A stretch of DNA of 45,642 bases from Acidilobaceae archaeon (GCA_026986415.1 JALSOR010000041.1:1-45642), one strand, 5' to 3'. Shown: positions 1 through 9,139, numbered from the stretch's first letter. Notes: a model not told the origin generated them from the sequence alone. Made by a program: numbers and translations.

Positions 1-185
1 CACCGCTCCAGAAAAAGGTTTAAACAAAAACCTAGGGCGGCCGCACGTTTTAGCCCCTCATACCATCTCTATTCCCCAAAGTCCTACGGCCAGACCATGC
101 CCCCAATACTGAGAACCCTGGTTGTGCGCGGCACATGCCTTTAACAGCCCGGTAAAGACCGATAGCAGACGGGTGCTATGGTCTA

Positions 186-1292
186 ATGGAAAATAACGGT
201 GACCCCTGCATACTGGTGAAAACCGCTCTGGGAATGGAGAAAATCGCGGCATCCAGGATAGAAGAGGCTGCCCCATGGCTGCGTGCCGAGCCTAATCCCG
301 GCGGCTTCAAAGGCCTAGTTCTCGTCTATGGGTGCCGTGATGCGGGCTCCGATGCAAAACTAATCCTAGAGAGTGTTCCAGAGGCAGACAGGGTTATAGA
401 GATAATGGGTGTTGCCGAGGCCGAGCCGGAGAAAATAGCTGAGATCGCTGCAAAGCTAGCTTCAGGAATGATTCGGAGTGGCGAGTGTTTCGCTGTGAGA
501 ACCGTCAGGAGAGGGAAGCACCCGTTTACAAGTATAGATGTGAACGTCATTGTAGGTGATAGGGTCAAACGGGAGACGGGAGCGTGCGTTAACCTGTCCA
601 ACCCCGATAAGCTCGTGCTTGTAGAAATCATTAGGGATAAGGCTTACATATCTGTAAAACCCGGAAGTTTCGAGTATAAGAAGTTACCCCCCGGGAAGAA
701 GCCTATCCTGAGCGTGCTAAGGAGGATCCGCGTAGTTCAAATGCCCTATCTAGGACCCCTAGAGGCCTGCTATAAAATGGGCGTGCGTGTCGGGAGGGAA
801 GTCCAGAATTTCGAGGTTGGAGAGCTCGTCGTTTCGCCTATAGGGAAGGTGAAGGCGGACGAGCTCCACGAGTTCCTTAGGGGAGTATTAGAGGGGGTCG
901 AGTCCCGCTATAGGATACAGGTTAGGAGTTATAATAATAGGAAGCCTAGAAGGGTCCCAGTCTATGTCCAGGACCTGCACCAGTTCGTCCGAGACCACCG
1001 AGAGGAGCCGATAATAGTCTTAGAACCAGAGGGAAAACCGGTCACAGACGTTATAGGGGAGCTGGAGAAGATCTTCTCGTCGAAGAAAACAGTAAATATA
1101 CTGGCCGGAAGCAGGGAGGGCATCCCGCTCGGAATCTACAGGTTCGCCGACCTCGTCCTAGATATTGCACCGGGCATAACCCTCTCGACAGAATATGCCG
1201 TCTCCTCGGCGCTAATCGCAATTATAACAGCCCTTTACCCGTATCTGGGCGAGGACATACCAGCTAATGGTGACGAAAAGGGTGGGGAATAG
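186..1292 (+). CDS. THUMP-domain protein with SPOUT-like C-terminus (predicted RNA modification protein, COG1818-like)
   Basis: 368-aa ORF; THUMP-like N-half (GECFAVRTVRRGKHPFTSIDVNVIVGDRV...VNLSNPDKLVLVEI) and SPOUT-like tail (ILAGSREGIPLG...ADLVLDIAPGITLSTEYAVSSAL). Confidence 0.75.
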   Translation: MENNGDPCILVKTALGMEKIAASRIEEAAPWLRAEPNPGGFKGLVLVYGCRDAGSDAKLILESVPEADRVIEIMGVAEAEPEKIAEIAAKLASGMIRSGECFAVRTVRRGKHPFTSIDVNVIVGDRVKRETGACVNLSNPDKLVLVEIIRDKAYISVKPGSFEYKKLPPGKKPILSVLRRIRVVQMPYLGPLEACYKMGVRVGREVQNFEVGELVVSPIGKVKADELHEFLRGVLEGVESRYRIQVRSYNNRKPRRVPVYVQDLHQFVRDHREEPIIVLEPEGKPVTDVIGELEKIFSSKKTVNILAGSREGIPLGIYRFADLVLDIAPGITLSTEYAVSSALIAIITALYPYLGEDIPANGDEKGGE

Positions 1293-2808
1293 TAGGGGAA
1301 TAGCAATCATTTACCCGTCAACAAGGAGCGCTGCATACAGCAGCCTATTCTATAGGTACCTCCGCTACCAGCTTACCGTGAGGGGGATTTATGCGGGTAC
1401 AGTGTTTATAGATTCCCAGGGTAGGATAGTTCTCGAGAGGCCCCGCAATAGCTTTACCGTTAATGTGGGAGCCTATCTTGTTAGTCTACCGTACGAGGTT
1501 ATGTATAGGGACTATGTGAGCATACTCCTACAGCTCGGCCTGAATCCTTGGAGGAGAAGTGCTCGGGACGACAAGATAATCGTAGCTGGAGGCCCAGCAG
1601 TGACAGGGAACCCTCTACCAGTACTACCCCTTGTCGACGCAGTGCTTATAGGCGAGGTAGAGAACGTTGAAGACGAGATATATGATGCGCTGTTATTGGG
1701 AAAGCGGAGAGCGCTAGAAAGTCTGTCAACAATAAGGGGCCTGCTAGTTCCAGGTTATACGAGAGGCATTGTTAAGAGGAACTACGTGCCAAACCTTGAC
1801 ATTATAAGCCAGCCCTTCCCTCAGGGCGTGCCGGAAGACGTGGAACCCGTATGGGGGAGGAGCTATGCTATAGAGGTTTCTAGAGGGTGTGGTAGGGGGT
1901 GCCGCTTCTGCCTTGAAGGGTTCATTTTCCGCCCAAAACGGGACCTCTCGTATTCGAAGGGGAAAGAACACATAGATTACGCTCTAGCACAGAGATATAG
2001 TAAAGTATCGTTCTACAGCCTCTCATTCTTCGACAATCCGCACGCAGAGAGAATCCTCGAGTACGCGGTTTCACAGGGTATGGAGGCGTCAGTTCCAAGC
2101 CTGAGAGCTGACACGCTAACACAGGAGAGGCTCGATCTGATTGCGCGCGCCGGGCAGCGTACTCTTACTATAGCTCCAGAAACTGGGAGCAGGAGGGTTT
2201 GCCGGGCGATAAGGAAGAATATTAGTAGCGATATAGTATATAATGTTGTTGACCAGGCTGTGGAAGCTGGTATAAGACAGGTCAAACTCTACCTTATAAT
2301 CGGGTTCCCAGGCGAGACCGAGAATGATATCGAGGACACAGCCGTTCTGATCAGGAATGTTGCCTCGCGGCTCAGAAGGTCTGGGGGGAGGATTAAAGTA
2401 TCTATAAACCAGTTCGTTCCGAAACCTGTAACCCCCCTGCAGTGGGCTGGATTCCAGGACTACCTTGCAGCCCGCCGGAAGATAGAGTATCTTGCAGGAA
2501 TAACGAGGAAGATGGGGGGAGTAGCATCATACTACGATACGAGATGGGCTAGGATTCAAACAGTACTAGCGAGAGGAGACTCCAGGCTTGCAAGTCTTAT
2601 AGTTGAATGGTCTAAAACGAGTCCTGGACTGGGAGGATTCAGGAGGGCTGCGAAGAATGCTGGCGTAAACGTTGAACGCTACCTTTCCCCTATCCCTATA
2701 GATGAGACTCCCCCCTGGCATAGGATTGTCGAACATCCTTATGCTGGTATCAAACTGCTCCGGCTAGAATATCAGCACTACCTGGAGGCGGTCCACGATA
2801 AAAGCTAG
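1267..2808 (+). CDS. Radical SAM protein with N-terminal B12-binding-like domain
   Basis: CGRGCRFC radical-SAM CxxxCxxC motif; YLIIGFPGETENDIEDT; overlaps the 3' end of the upstream gene. Confidence 0.85.
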   Translation: MVTKRVGNSRGIAIIYPSTRSAAYSSLFYRYLRYQLTVRGIYAGTVFIDSQGRIVLERPRNSFTVNVGAYLVSLPYEVMYRDYVSILLQLGLNPWRRSARDDKIIVAGGPAVTGNPLPVLPLVDAVLIGEVENVEDEIYDALLLGKRRALESLSTIRGLLVPGYTRGIVKRNYVPNLDIISQPFPQGVPEDVEPVWGRSYAIEVSRGCGRGCRFCLEGFIFRPKRDLSYSKGKEHIDYALAQRYSKVSFYSLSFFDNPHAERILEYAVSQGMEASVPSLRADTLTQERLDLIARAGQRTLTIAPETGSRRVCRAIRKNISSDIVYNVVDQAVEAGIRQVKLYLIIGFPGETENDIEDTAVLIRNVASRLRRSGGRIKVSINQFVPKPVTPLQWAGFQDYLAARRKIEYLAGITRKMGGVASYYDTRWARIQTVLARGDSRLASLIVEWSKTSPGLGGFRRAAKNAGVNVERYLSPIPIDETPPWHRIVEHPYAGIKLLRLEYQHYLEAVHDKS

Positions 2809-3437
2809 GCGTGCTCGGGACGGTCGCCCTCCGGGAAAAGCCTCTGATACGAGTTGGAGAGCCATGCAAGAACCTTCTCTGGGGGTATGCCCAGTATTGA
2901 CCCTATACCCGCGATATGGTATGGGTGCCATGCCATGCTCGGGGTTCTAGCGCAGCTGGAGAAGACTATAGGGATAGAGTATCCCGCAGCTCTTCGGAGG
3001 GTAAAATAGAGGTACCTCCATGCCCTGTAGGAAGGTTCAAGCATATAGTTCAGAGTGACCTCCAGCGCGCCATACCCCTTTTGCCGTAAAAGGATAGCGG
3101 TGCTTTCGTCTACAATCCTCTCCATTCCAGGCGTTACTCTTATCAGGCTCACCTTTTTATGGGTAGCAGCATACCTGGCGACATCGACAGTTTCAGGTTC
3201 AACAGCGATTATGTCGGGCTTGTCTTTGCGTAGCGTTTCTTCTATTTGACTCCTAGCACTCTTACGGGTCCGGGCCTTTATTGTTGACCTTCTCAGGATC
3301 TTAATGCTTGCTTTTCGGTACTCTAGGTTTAGTCCTGCAGGTATGAGCACGCGGGTATAACCCATCCTATATAATAATGAGAGTGTTTCCTGGTCCGAGG
3401 GTTTTACGCACCCGTCTAGGAACCCCCTAAGGCTCAA
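2805..3437 (-). CDS. rnp3: RNase P protein component 3 (Rpp30)
   Basis: 210 aa with PHP-like Rpp30 features (VFSSCARTPSMAWHPYHIAGIGSILGI); conserved synteny. Confidence 0.85.
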   Translation of the reverse strand: MSLRGFLDGCVKPSDQETLSLLYRMGYTRVLIPAGLNLEYRKASIKILRRSTIKARTRKSARSQIEETLRKDKPDIIAVEPETVDVARYAATHKKVSLIRVTPGMERIVDESTAILLRQKGYGALEVTLNYMLEPSYRAWRYLYFTLRRAAGYSIPIVFSSCARTPSMAWHPYHIAGIGSILGIPPEKVLAWLSNSYQRLFPEGDRPEHA

Positions 3438-3889
3438 CTATCTGCACCTTTATCGGCCGCCCGCTTTAACGCTTCTTGGTATTCGGTGAGGGCCTTTTTC
3501 CTCCTACCCTGGAACCCTATGGAGACGTGTATTACATCGTCAGCCTCGTAAAGGACCAAGTCTCCCCGGAAAGCGTCCTGCTTGCTGAGCCTGAAGAACA
3601 GGGTTCCCTCCTTGTCCACCCTCTCTTCTAGAGTTGAGGATAGGGCTAGCAGGTCTGCTTTTCCGAGTTTTGACAGTATTCTGTTGAGCAACTGTTCGGC
3701 ATTATTGTTTTTAACTTTTATAGTAATAATTTTTATATTATTTCCATAATGTCCTGTGGCGTTCTCCACCCGGACCTCAGCCGTCGACAGGATATCACTC
3801 CCAACAACGTTCTCAATGGCACGCATAACCTTTTCCTCGCTCTCCGTCGAATGAACATAGACGCGTAGTTCAACATCCTTGACACTCAA
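3434..3889 (-). CDS. COG1325-type predicted exosome-associated RNA-binding protein
   Basis: Length, synteny between L15e and Rpp30, and FRLSKQDAFRGDLVLYEADDVIHVSIGF motif. Confidence 0.75.
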   Translation of the reverse strand: MSVKDVELRVYVHSTESEEKVMRAIENVVGSDILSTAEVRVENATGHYGNNIKIITIKVKNNNAEQLLNRILSKLGKADLLALSSTLEERVDKEGTLFFRLSKQDAFRGDLVLYEADDVIHVSIGFQGRRKKALTEYQEALKRAADKGADS

Positions 3890-4022
3890 CTAAGCTCACC
3901 CGCAGTGCGAACTTCCAATATCCATCATATTATTCTTGGCTTGCTCTGTATCGGACAATACTGGATGATAGTATATTGCTCGGTAAAACGTGAAATTATA
4001 TTTAATTGTAGAAAATAATATT

Positions 4023-4700
4023 TTACTGTAGATCGCCCTTATGGTACTTCTCCCGTATGGGGTCAGGCTCTATGAGCCTAGCCCCCCTGCTCGCCTCATG
4101 CCGCCTCTTTTCGAGCCTCTCCTTCTGCTTCTTCTTCCATTTCTGCTTGTGCGTTCCCTTGAGCCCTCTCGACTTTAAGAGTCCTCTCATCTTACGGCCA
4201 GCACTGGTTAACCCGCGGAAGGGTCTTCCCTTATGCTTTCCTGTCGCGACCCATTTCAGTTCCGGATCGCTCTTTATGGCCGGATGGTTGGGATCTACTA
4301 GTATGACCTCATACCACTTGTGAAGACCGTCCTCGCCAACGTAATAGCTGTTCAGGACGATAAGGTTTGGATACTTTCTCTGAGCTCTCTCCTCGGCTAT
4401 AAGCCGGAGGCTCTTCGCTGGAGCGAACCCGTAAACGCCCATCCTCTTAGGTCTCCTCCCCTTATTCGGCCTCGGCTTCCTCCTTCCACCCTTGCGAACC
4501 CTCACTCTGACAACGATAACTCCCTGCTTGGCCTTGTATCCGAGGTTGCGAGCCCTATCCAGCCTTGTAGGTTTCTCTATCCTAACTATAGCGGGCTCAC
4601 GCCTCCATTCCATGAGGCGCTGCTTCATGAGGTCGCCGTGATCCCCGTCGTACGGCCTTCTCCACGCCTCAGCAATGTAGTGGTATGCCGATTTGGCCAC
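4023..4700 (-). CDS. rpl15e: 50S ribosomal protein L15e
   Basis: [20 protein letters not shown]...[23 protein letters not shown]. Confidence 0.95.
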   Translation of the reverse strand: MAKSAYHYIAEAWRRPYDGDHGDLMKQRLMEWRREPAIVRIEKPTRLDRARNLGYKAKQGVIVVRVRVRKGGRRKPRPNKGRRPKRMGVYGFAPAKSLRLIAEERAQRKYPNLIVLNSYYVGEDGLHKWYEVILVDPNHPAIKSDPELKWVATGKHKGRPFRGLTSAGRKMRGLLKSRGLKGTHKQKWKKKQKERLEKRRHEASRGARLIEPDPIREKYHKGDLQ

Positions 4701-4826
4701 TTCTAACCATCCCTCCGGCTACCCATTTGGGCCTCTCACGCTTTAAACATTTTCACTGCTCTCTTAAGCCTTGACATGCGTCCGCTGGTGTATGAATAGT
4801 CTAAAGCCTTTAGCAGGCTTGGGTTA

Positions 4827-6065
4827 GTGATGGTGGAACGGATGGAGCCGTCGAACATCCTGGTCGGTATAGTGGGTAAAACTAACGTTGGGAAATCCAC
4901 GCTCTTCGCCGCTCTAACAGAGGTTACGGTCGAGATAGGTAATAGGCCGTTCGTCACTATCAATCCGAATATTGGCGTGGGATATGTCAAGAAGAAGTGT
5001 GTTCACGTTGATCTCGGGCTCGACCATTGCGATGCCGCTAATAGTGTGTGCCTAGAAGGGTGGAGGATGATCCCTGTAAAGCTAATGGATGTGGCAGGCC
5101 TTGTTCCAGGGGCCCACAAAGGTAGAGGGCTCGGGAACAGGTTTCTAGACGATCTTAGGAGAGCAGACGTTCTACTATTTGTGGTCGACGCTAGTGGTTC
5201 AACCGATCCTGAAGGGGTCCCCGTCGAGCCTGGAACGTATGATCCGGTAGAGGAGGTCGAACAGATTCTTAAGGAAATAGACGAGTGGATGTACTCCATA
5301 ATATCGAAAGACTGGAGTAAGACCGCTAGAACAATAGATTCTAGCGGTATTCTAGACGTTCCAGGCGCGATTGCCCAGAGGTTGAGCGGCCTGAGCATAA
5401 GGAAAAGACATGTAGTGGAAGCTTTGGAGAGGACAGGGCTCTCGGGCAAGAAGCTCTCAAACTGGACAGAAGAGGAGCTGAGAAGCTTCATTAAGAACCT
5501 ACGGGAGATAGCAAAACCCATAGTTATAGTTGCCAACAAGATAGACCTCCCCATGGCAGAGAAGAACTATGAGAGGCTTGTCCAGCATTTTTCAGGAAAA
5601 TACCCTGTAATTCCAGCATCGGCGGCAGCAGAGCTCCTCCTCAGAAGACTAGCACGGAAAGGCGTGATAAGATACATACCGGGAGAGAGCGACTTCGAGG
5701 TAATAGGAAGTATTGATGCTAAGACCATGAAGATTCTAGACGCGGTGAGAGAGCGTATTCTAAAGAAGTATGGTTCCACAGGTGTTCAGAACGCGCTGAA
5801 CACTGCAGTACTAGACGTTTTGAAAATGATAAGCGTGTATCCCGTGGATGATCCTCACAGGTTTACCGATAAGAAGGGGAGAATACTGCCAGACGTTCTC
5901 CTAGTGGAGCAGGGAACAACGGCTAGAGAACTAGCATATAAGATCCACACCGATCTCGGAGAGACTTTCTTGTACGCGATAAACGCTAGGACGAAACAGA
6001 GGGTTGGAGAGTCGTATGTATTAAAGGATAATGATGTTATAAAAATTGTGGCTGCAAAGAAATAA
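4827..6065 (+). CDS. ychF: YchF/OLA1-type redox-regulated GTPase/ATPase with TGS domain
   Basis: GIVGKTNVGKST P-loop, DVAGLVPGAHKGRGLGNRFLDDLRRADVLLFVVDASG, VANKIDLP, C-terminal TGS. Confidence 0.9.
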   Translation: MMVERMEPSNILVGIVGKTNVGKSTLFAALTEVTVEIGNRPFVTINPNIGVGYVKKKCVHVDLGLDHCDAANSVCLEGWRMIPVKLMDVAGLVPGAHKGRGLGNRFLDDLRRADVLLFVVDASGSTDPEGVPVEPGTYDPVEEVEQILKEIDEWMYSIISKDWSKTARTIDSSGILDVPGAIAQRLSGLSIRKRHVVEALERTGLSGKKLSNWTEEELRSFIKNLREIAKPIVIVANKIDLPMAEKNYERLVQHFSGKYPVIPASAAAELLLRRLARKGVIRYIPGESDFEVIGSIDAKTMKILDAVRERILKKYGSTGVQNALNTAVLDVLKMISVYPVDDPHRFTDKKGRILPDVLLVEQGTTARELAYKIHTDLGETFLYAINARTKQRVGESYVLKDNDVIKIVAAKK

Positions 6066-6071
6066 GATATA

Positions 6072-6569
6072 TTATTTATTATTAAGTATCTTCTTAGCAC
6101 TCTTCAGCGTTCCAGACGTGGAAATAGGTAAGACCAAGACCTCGCAGTTAGAGATCCTACGAATAAGCCCTAGAGACCCCAAGACTTGATTTTTATAGTT
6201 ATTTCTAACCCGCAGGATCCCCCTTTTCAGGTGAGGATTGTAATAGACTAGTGCCACGCCGCTCTTAATGAGTCCTGGAGAGCCTAGCACCTCGCGGATA
6301 GTCTCTCTAAGTACTCTCCAGAGAGCCTGCTCGTCGACCTGGCAATCTCCTAGTACTTCAAACACGATATACCTCTTCTTAGGCTTCTGTTTTAATTCTT
6401 TTAATAATTTATTTATATTTTTATAATTTAAAATATTAAAAAGAATTCTGGATGCGGTCCTCTCCTTCAAACTAGCATACGCGCCTATAGACGCGACCAC
6501 CAGTGCGATTAGAGACATTGTAAGCGCCAATACGCATACCGGCTGCATACGTGAGACCACCCGCAGCAT
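6072..6569 (-). CDS. rnp2: RNase P protein component 2 (Pop5) with unusual N-terminal transmembrane extension
   Basis: Pop5 core KKRYIVFEVLGDCQVDEQALWRVLRETIREVLGSPGLIKSGVALVYYNPHLKRGILRVRNNYK; N-terminus MQPVCVLALTMSLIALVVASIGAYASL is hydrophobic. Confidence 0.8.
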   Translation of the reverse strand: MLRVVSRMQPVCVLALTMSLIALVVASIGAYASLKERTASRILFNILNYKNINKLLKELKQKPKKRYIVFEVLGDCQVDEQALWRVLRETIREVLGSPGLIKSGVALVYYNPHLKRGILRVRNNYKNQVLGSLGLIRRISNCEVLVLPISTSGTLKSAKKILNNK

Positions 6570-6572
6570 GAT

Positions 6573-6638
6573 ACCCCTCAGGGGAGAGTTAGACCTCTCA
6601 TCTCAATAGTCGATGGTCGGTCTCTTCATCATCGGGTA
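6573..6638 (-). ncRNA. Candidate C/D-box sRNA (or C/D-like k-turn leader element)
   Basis: Minus strand TACCC-G-ATGATGA(C)-AGAGACCGACCA-TCGA(D')-CTATT-GAGATGA(C')-GAGGTCTAACTCTCCC-CTGA(D)-G-GGGTA; TACCC/GGGTA terminal stem; TATA-like CTTAAATG upstream at about 6670-6680. Confidence 0.65.
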
Positions 6639-6748
6639 GTGCCAGGCTTAGTAAGACCCGAATAACGAAACATTTAAGCGTGAACGCTAAGATCGCATTC
6701 AACCCAATATTAGCAGTGAATTTGCTGTTAAGGCCGGGACCAAATACC

Positions 6749-6760
6749 TAGGCATGCCTA
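6749..6760. repeat. Perfect palindrome TAGGCATGCCTA
   Basis: Read directly; intergenic upstream of psmA. Confidence 0.6.
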
Positions 6761-6775
6761 CTAACTATCCTTTTT

Positions 6776-6792
6776 AGCCTCTACTAGAGGCT
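6776..6792. repeat. Inverted repeat AGCCTCTA-C-TAGAGGCT
   Basis: 8-bp perfect arms, intergenic upstream of psmA. Confidence 0.6.
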
Positions 6793-6857
6793 CTTTTAGA
6801 GCGTGGTTAAGTAGAGTAGAATTAAAGGATACAAATGTCTGGGTAAGGTGTGCAAGG

Positions 6858-7628
6858 ATGGCGCTTGGAGTTCCACCTACCGCGTATGATAGGGCGACGA
6901 CTATATTCTCTCCAGAAGGTGATCTCTACCAGGTAAAATACGCGTTCGAAGCCGTCCGTAAAGGCTGGACAAGCCTAGGAGTCAGGTCAACAAGGGGGGT
7001 AGTTATAGCCGCTGAGAAGAGGAGGCTCACCCCGCTACTAGATCTTGACGGTATAGAGAAGATATACCGGGTAGACGATCATATCGGGGTGGCCTTCGCC
7101 GGCATGGGGAGCGATGGCAGAATACTCATAGATCAGGCACGTCTTATAGCCATACGACACAGGCTAACCTACGGTGAGCCGGCAACCGTCGACTATGTCG
7201 CGAAGGCAATAGCGGATATTAAGCAGATATACACGCAGCATGCCGGGGTCAGACCTTTCGGTGTATCACTAATTTTCGGAGGCGTAAACCCGGACGGCCA
7301 GCCAAGACTGATTAAGACTGATCCTGGAGGACAGTTCTTCAGCTATTACGGGGTAGTAATAGGCATGGGCGAGCGCTACGCTACCGAGATACTAGAAGAA
7401 TACTATAATCCCGAGGCCAGTTTAGAGGAGCTTATAGTTCTAGCCTTGAAAGCACTCTTCAGGGCTAGGAAGGAGACCAGTGAAGAGAACGTTGAGGAGC
7501 TCAAAAAGACGTTCTATAGCCTAGTCGAGATAGGCTATGCTAGTGTCGACGAGAAATACTTTAAGAAGGCAGAAAGAGACTATATTAAAGAGATTATAGA
7601 GCGTAACACGGATAAGATTTTCCAGTAG
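6858..7628 (+). CDS. psmA: 20S proteasome alpha subunit
   Basis: YDRATTIFSPEGDLYQVKYAFEAVRKGWTSLGVR proteasome alpha signature. Confidence 0.97.
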   Translation: MALGVPPTAYDRATTIFSPEGDLYQVKYAFEAVRKGWTSLGVRSTRGVVIAAEKRRLTPLLDLDGIEKIYRVDDHIGVAFAGMGSDGRILIDQARLIAIRHRLTYGEPATVDYVAKAIADIKQIYTQHAGVRPFGVSLIFGGVNPDGQPRLIKTDPGGQFFSYYGVVIGMGERYATEILEEYYNPEASLEELIVLALKALFRARKETSEENVEELKKTFYSLVEIGYASVDEKYFKKAERDYIKEIIERNTDKIFQ

Positions 7629-7669
7629 AAGACCACGTTTTCCGGGCGGATCTCTGCACGGTTATACGG

Positions 7670-7699
7670 GGTTCCTGGGGAGAACCTTTACACCCCAGG
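7670..7699 (+). promoter_or_regulatory. Two mutually exclusive hairpins in the SBDS leader
   Basis: GGTTC(7670-7674)/GAACC(7682-7686) versus CCTGGGG(7674-7680)/CCCCAGG(7693-7699). Confidence 0.35.
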
Positions 7700-7720
7700 A
7701 GTATTAGGAGTTTAGTAAGC

Positions 7721-8440
7721 TTGGGTGGCGATGTGTTGGCGAGGAAGAAACAGGATTATGTTATAGCATGGATTAATATCGGAGGCAAACGCTTCGAGAT
7801 CCTAGTGAGACCGGATCCCGCCTTCAAATATAAAGAAGGGGAAAAAGTAGATATCGAGGATATCCTGTGGAGCGATACTGTTTACCGCGATACGAGGAAA
7901 GGACTTAAAGCAAGCCCCGAAGAGGTCAAGAAGGCTTTCGGCACTCTCGATGTTAAGAGAATAGCCGAGAAGATACTTAGAGACGGGGACATACAACTAA
8001 CAGAGGAGCAGAGGAGGAAAATTATCGAGGCGAAAAAGAGGCAGATAATAAGCTATATCGCGAGAAACGCTATAGACCCTAAAACTGGGAAGCCTATACC
8101 AGAGACGAGAATAGAGACCGCGTTCGAACAGCTCAGAATAGGCGTGGACCCCTTCAAGAGCGCGGAACAGCAAGCAATCGAGGCGGTAAGACTTATAGCG
8201 CGTCTAATGCCTATACGCCTGGCAAGAGCTATTGTGAGAGCAGTGATACCGCCAGCATTCTCCGGCAGGGTTTATAGAGAGTTAAAGAGGCTTGGCGAGG
8301 TCAAGAAGGTGGACTGGGGGAGCGACGGGTCTCTCCACGTGGAACTCGAAATACCTGCGGGCTCCCAGGTTGAGGTGGTCTCTAAGCTCCAAAGCCTCAC
8401 CAGAGGCCAGGCGAAGATTGATGTGAAGGTGGTGAAGTAG
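7721..8440 (+). CDS. SBDS family ribosome maturation protein
   Basis: YVIAWINIGGKRFEILVRPDPAFKYKEG...VDIEDILWSDTVYRDTRKGLKAS; synteny. Confidence 0.93.
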   Translation: MGGDVLARKKQDYVIAWINIGGKRFEILVRPDPAFKYKEGEKVDIEDILWSDTVYRDTRKGLKASPEEVKKAFGTLDVKRIAEKILRDGDIQLTEEQRRKIIEAKKRQIISYIARNAIDPKTGKPIPETRIETAFEQLRIGVDPFKSAEQQAIEAVRLIARLMPIRLARAIVRAVIPPAFSGRVYRELKRLGEVKKVDWGSDGSLHVELEIPAGSQVEVVSKLQSLTRGQAKIDVKVVK

Positions 8441-8442
8441 GC

Positions 8443-9138
8443 GTGTCGCTGGAAGGGAAACGCATAGTTGTCCCGGGAGAACGCCTGCCAGAGGGCGTTA
8501 TAGTGAAAGATCCTAGCTATGTTTACGAGTATGACGGGAAAGTTGTCGCCGCGGTTGTTGGCATCTTGGAGGAGAAAGAGAAGCCTGTTTTCGTACCGCT
8601 CCAAACGATCTATGTCCCGAAGCCTGGAGACATTGTTATAGGCCTTGTTAGTAGTGTCGCGATTATGAACTGGTACGTTGATATCAACAGTCCATACGTG
8701 GCTGTTCTGAACGCCCAAGACTTTCTGGGCAGGCCGTTCAACCCCCAGCAGGACGAGCTGGTGAAATACTTGCAGGTCGGCGATTATGTTAAGGCTAAGG
8801 TTGTCTCTTTTGACAGGGCGAGAAACCCGTTGCTAACGGTCAGGGAGGAGGGGCTCGGAAAAATAACTGAGGGTAAGATTCTAGAGATACAGCCTGCAAA
8901 GGTTGCTAGGGTTATCGGTAGGAAGGGTAGCATGCTTGACATGCTCAAGACCGAGACAGGATGCGATATTTTCGTCGCGGTTAACGGGAGGATACACGTT
9001 AAATGTGCGAACAAGGATATGGAACCGATAGTGGCGGCAGCAGTAAAGATGATCGAAGAGAAGGCCCATACTTCAGGTCTTACGGAGAAAGTGCGCAAGT
9101 ATATTAACGAGCTCAAGCTTGTCAGGGGTGTGAAATAA
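8443..9138 (+). CDS. rrp4: Exosome RNA-binding subunit Rrp4 (S1/KH)
   Basis: KH motif [34 protein letters not shown]; synteny. Confidence 0.95.
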   Translation: MSLEGKRIVVPGERLPEGVIVKDPSYVYEYDGKVVAAVVGILEEKEKPVFVPLQTIYVPKPGDIVIGLVSSVAIMNWYVDINSPYVAVLNAQDFLGRPFNPQQDELVKYLQVGDYVKAKVVSFDRARNPLLTVREEGLGKITEGKILEIQPAKVARVIGRKGSMLDMLKTETGCDIFVAVNGRIHVKCANKDMEPIVAAAVKMIEEKAHTSGLTEKVRKYINELKLVRGVK

Positions 9139-9139
9139 A

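Noticed and set aside
16-33. AGGTTT-AAACAA-AAACCT inverted repeat at the window edge, terminator-like on the minus strand
   Set aside because: Weak AT-rich stem at the window boundary with no identified upstream minus-strand gene to terminate.
58-276. 72-aa minus-strand ORF at the window start
   Set aside because: No recognisable family; overlaps the start of the THUMP gene; not supportable as a gene.
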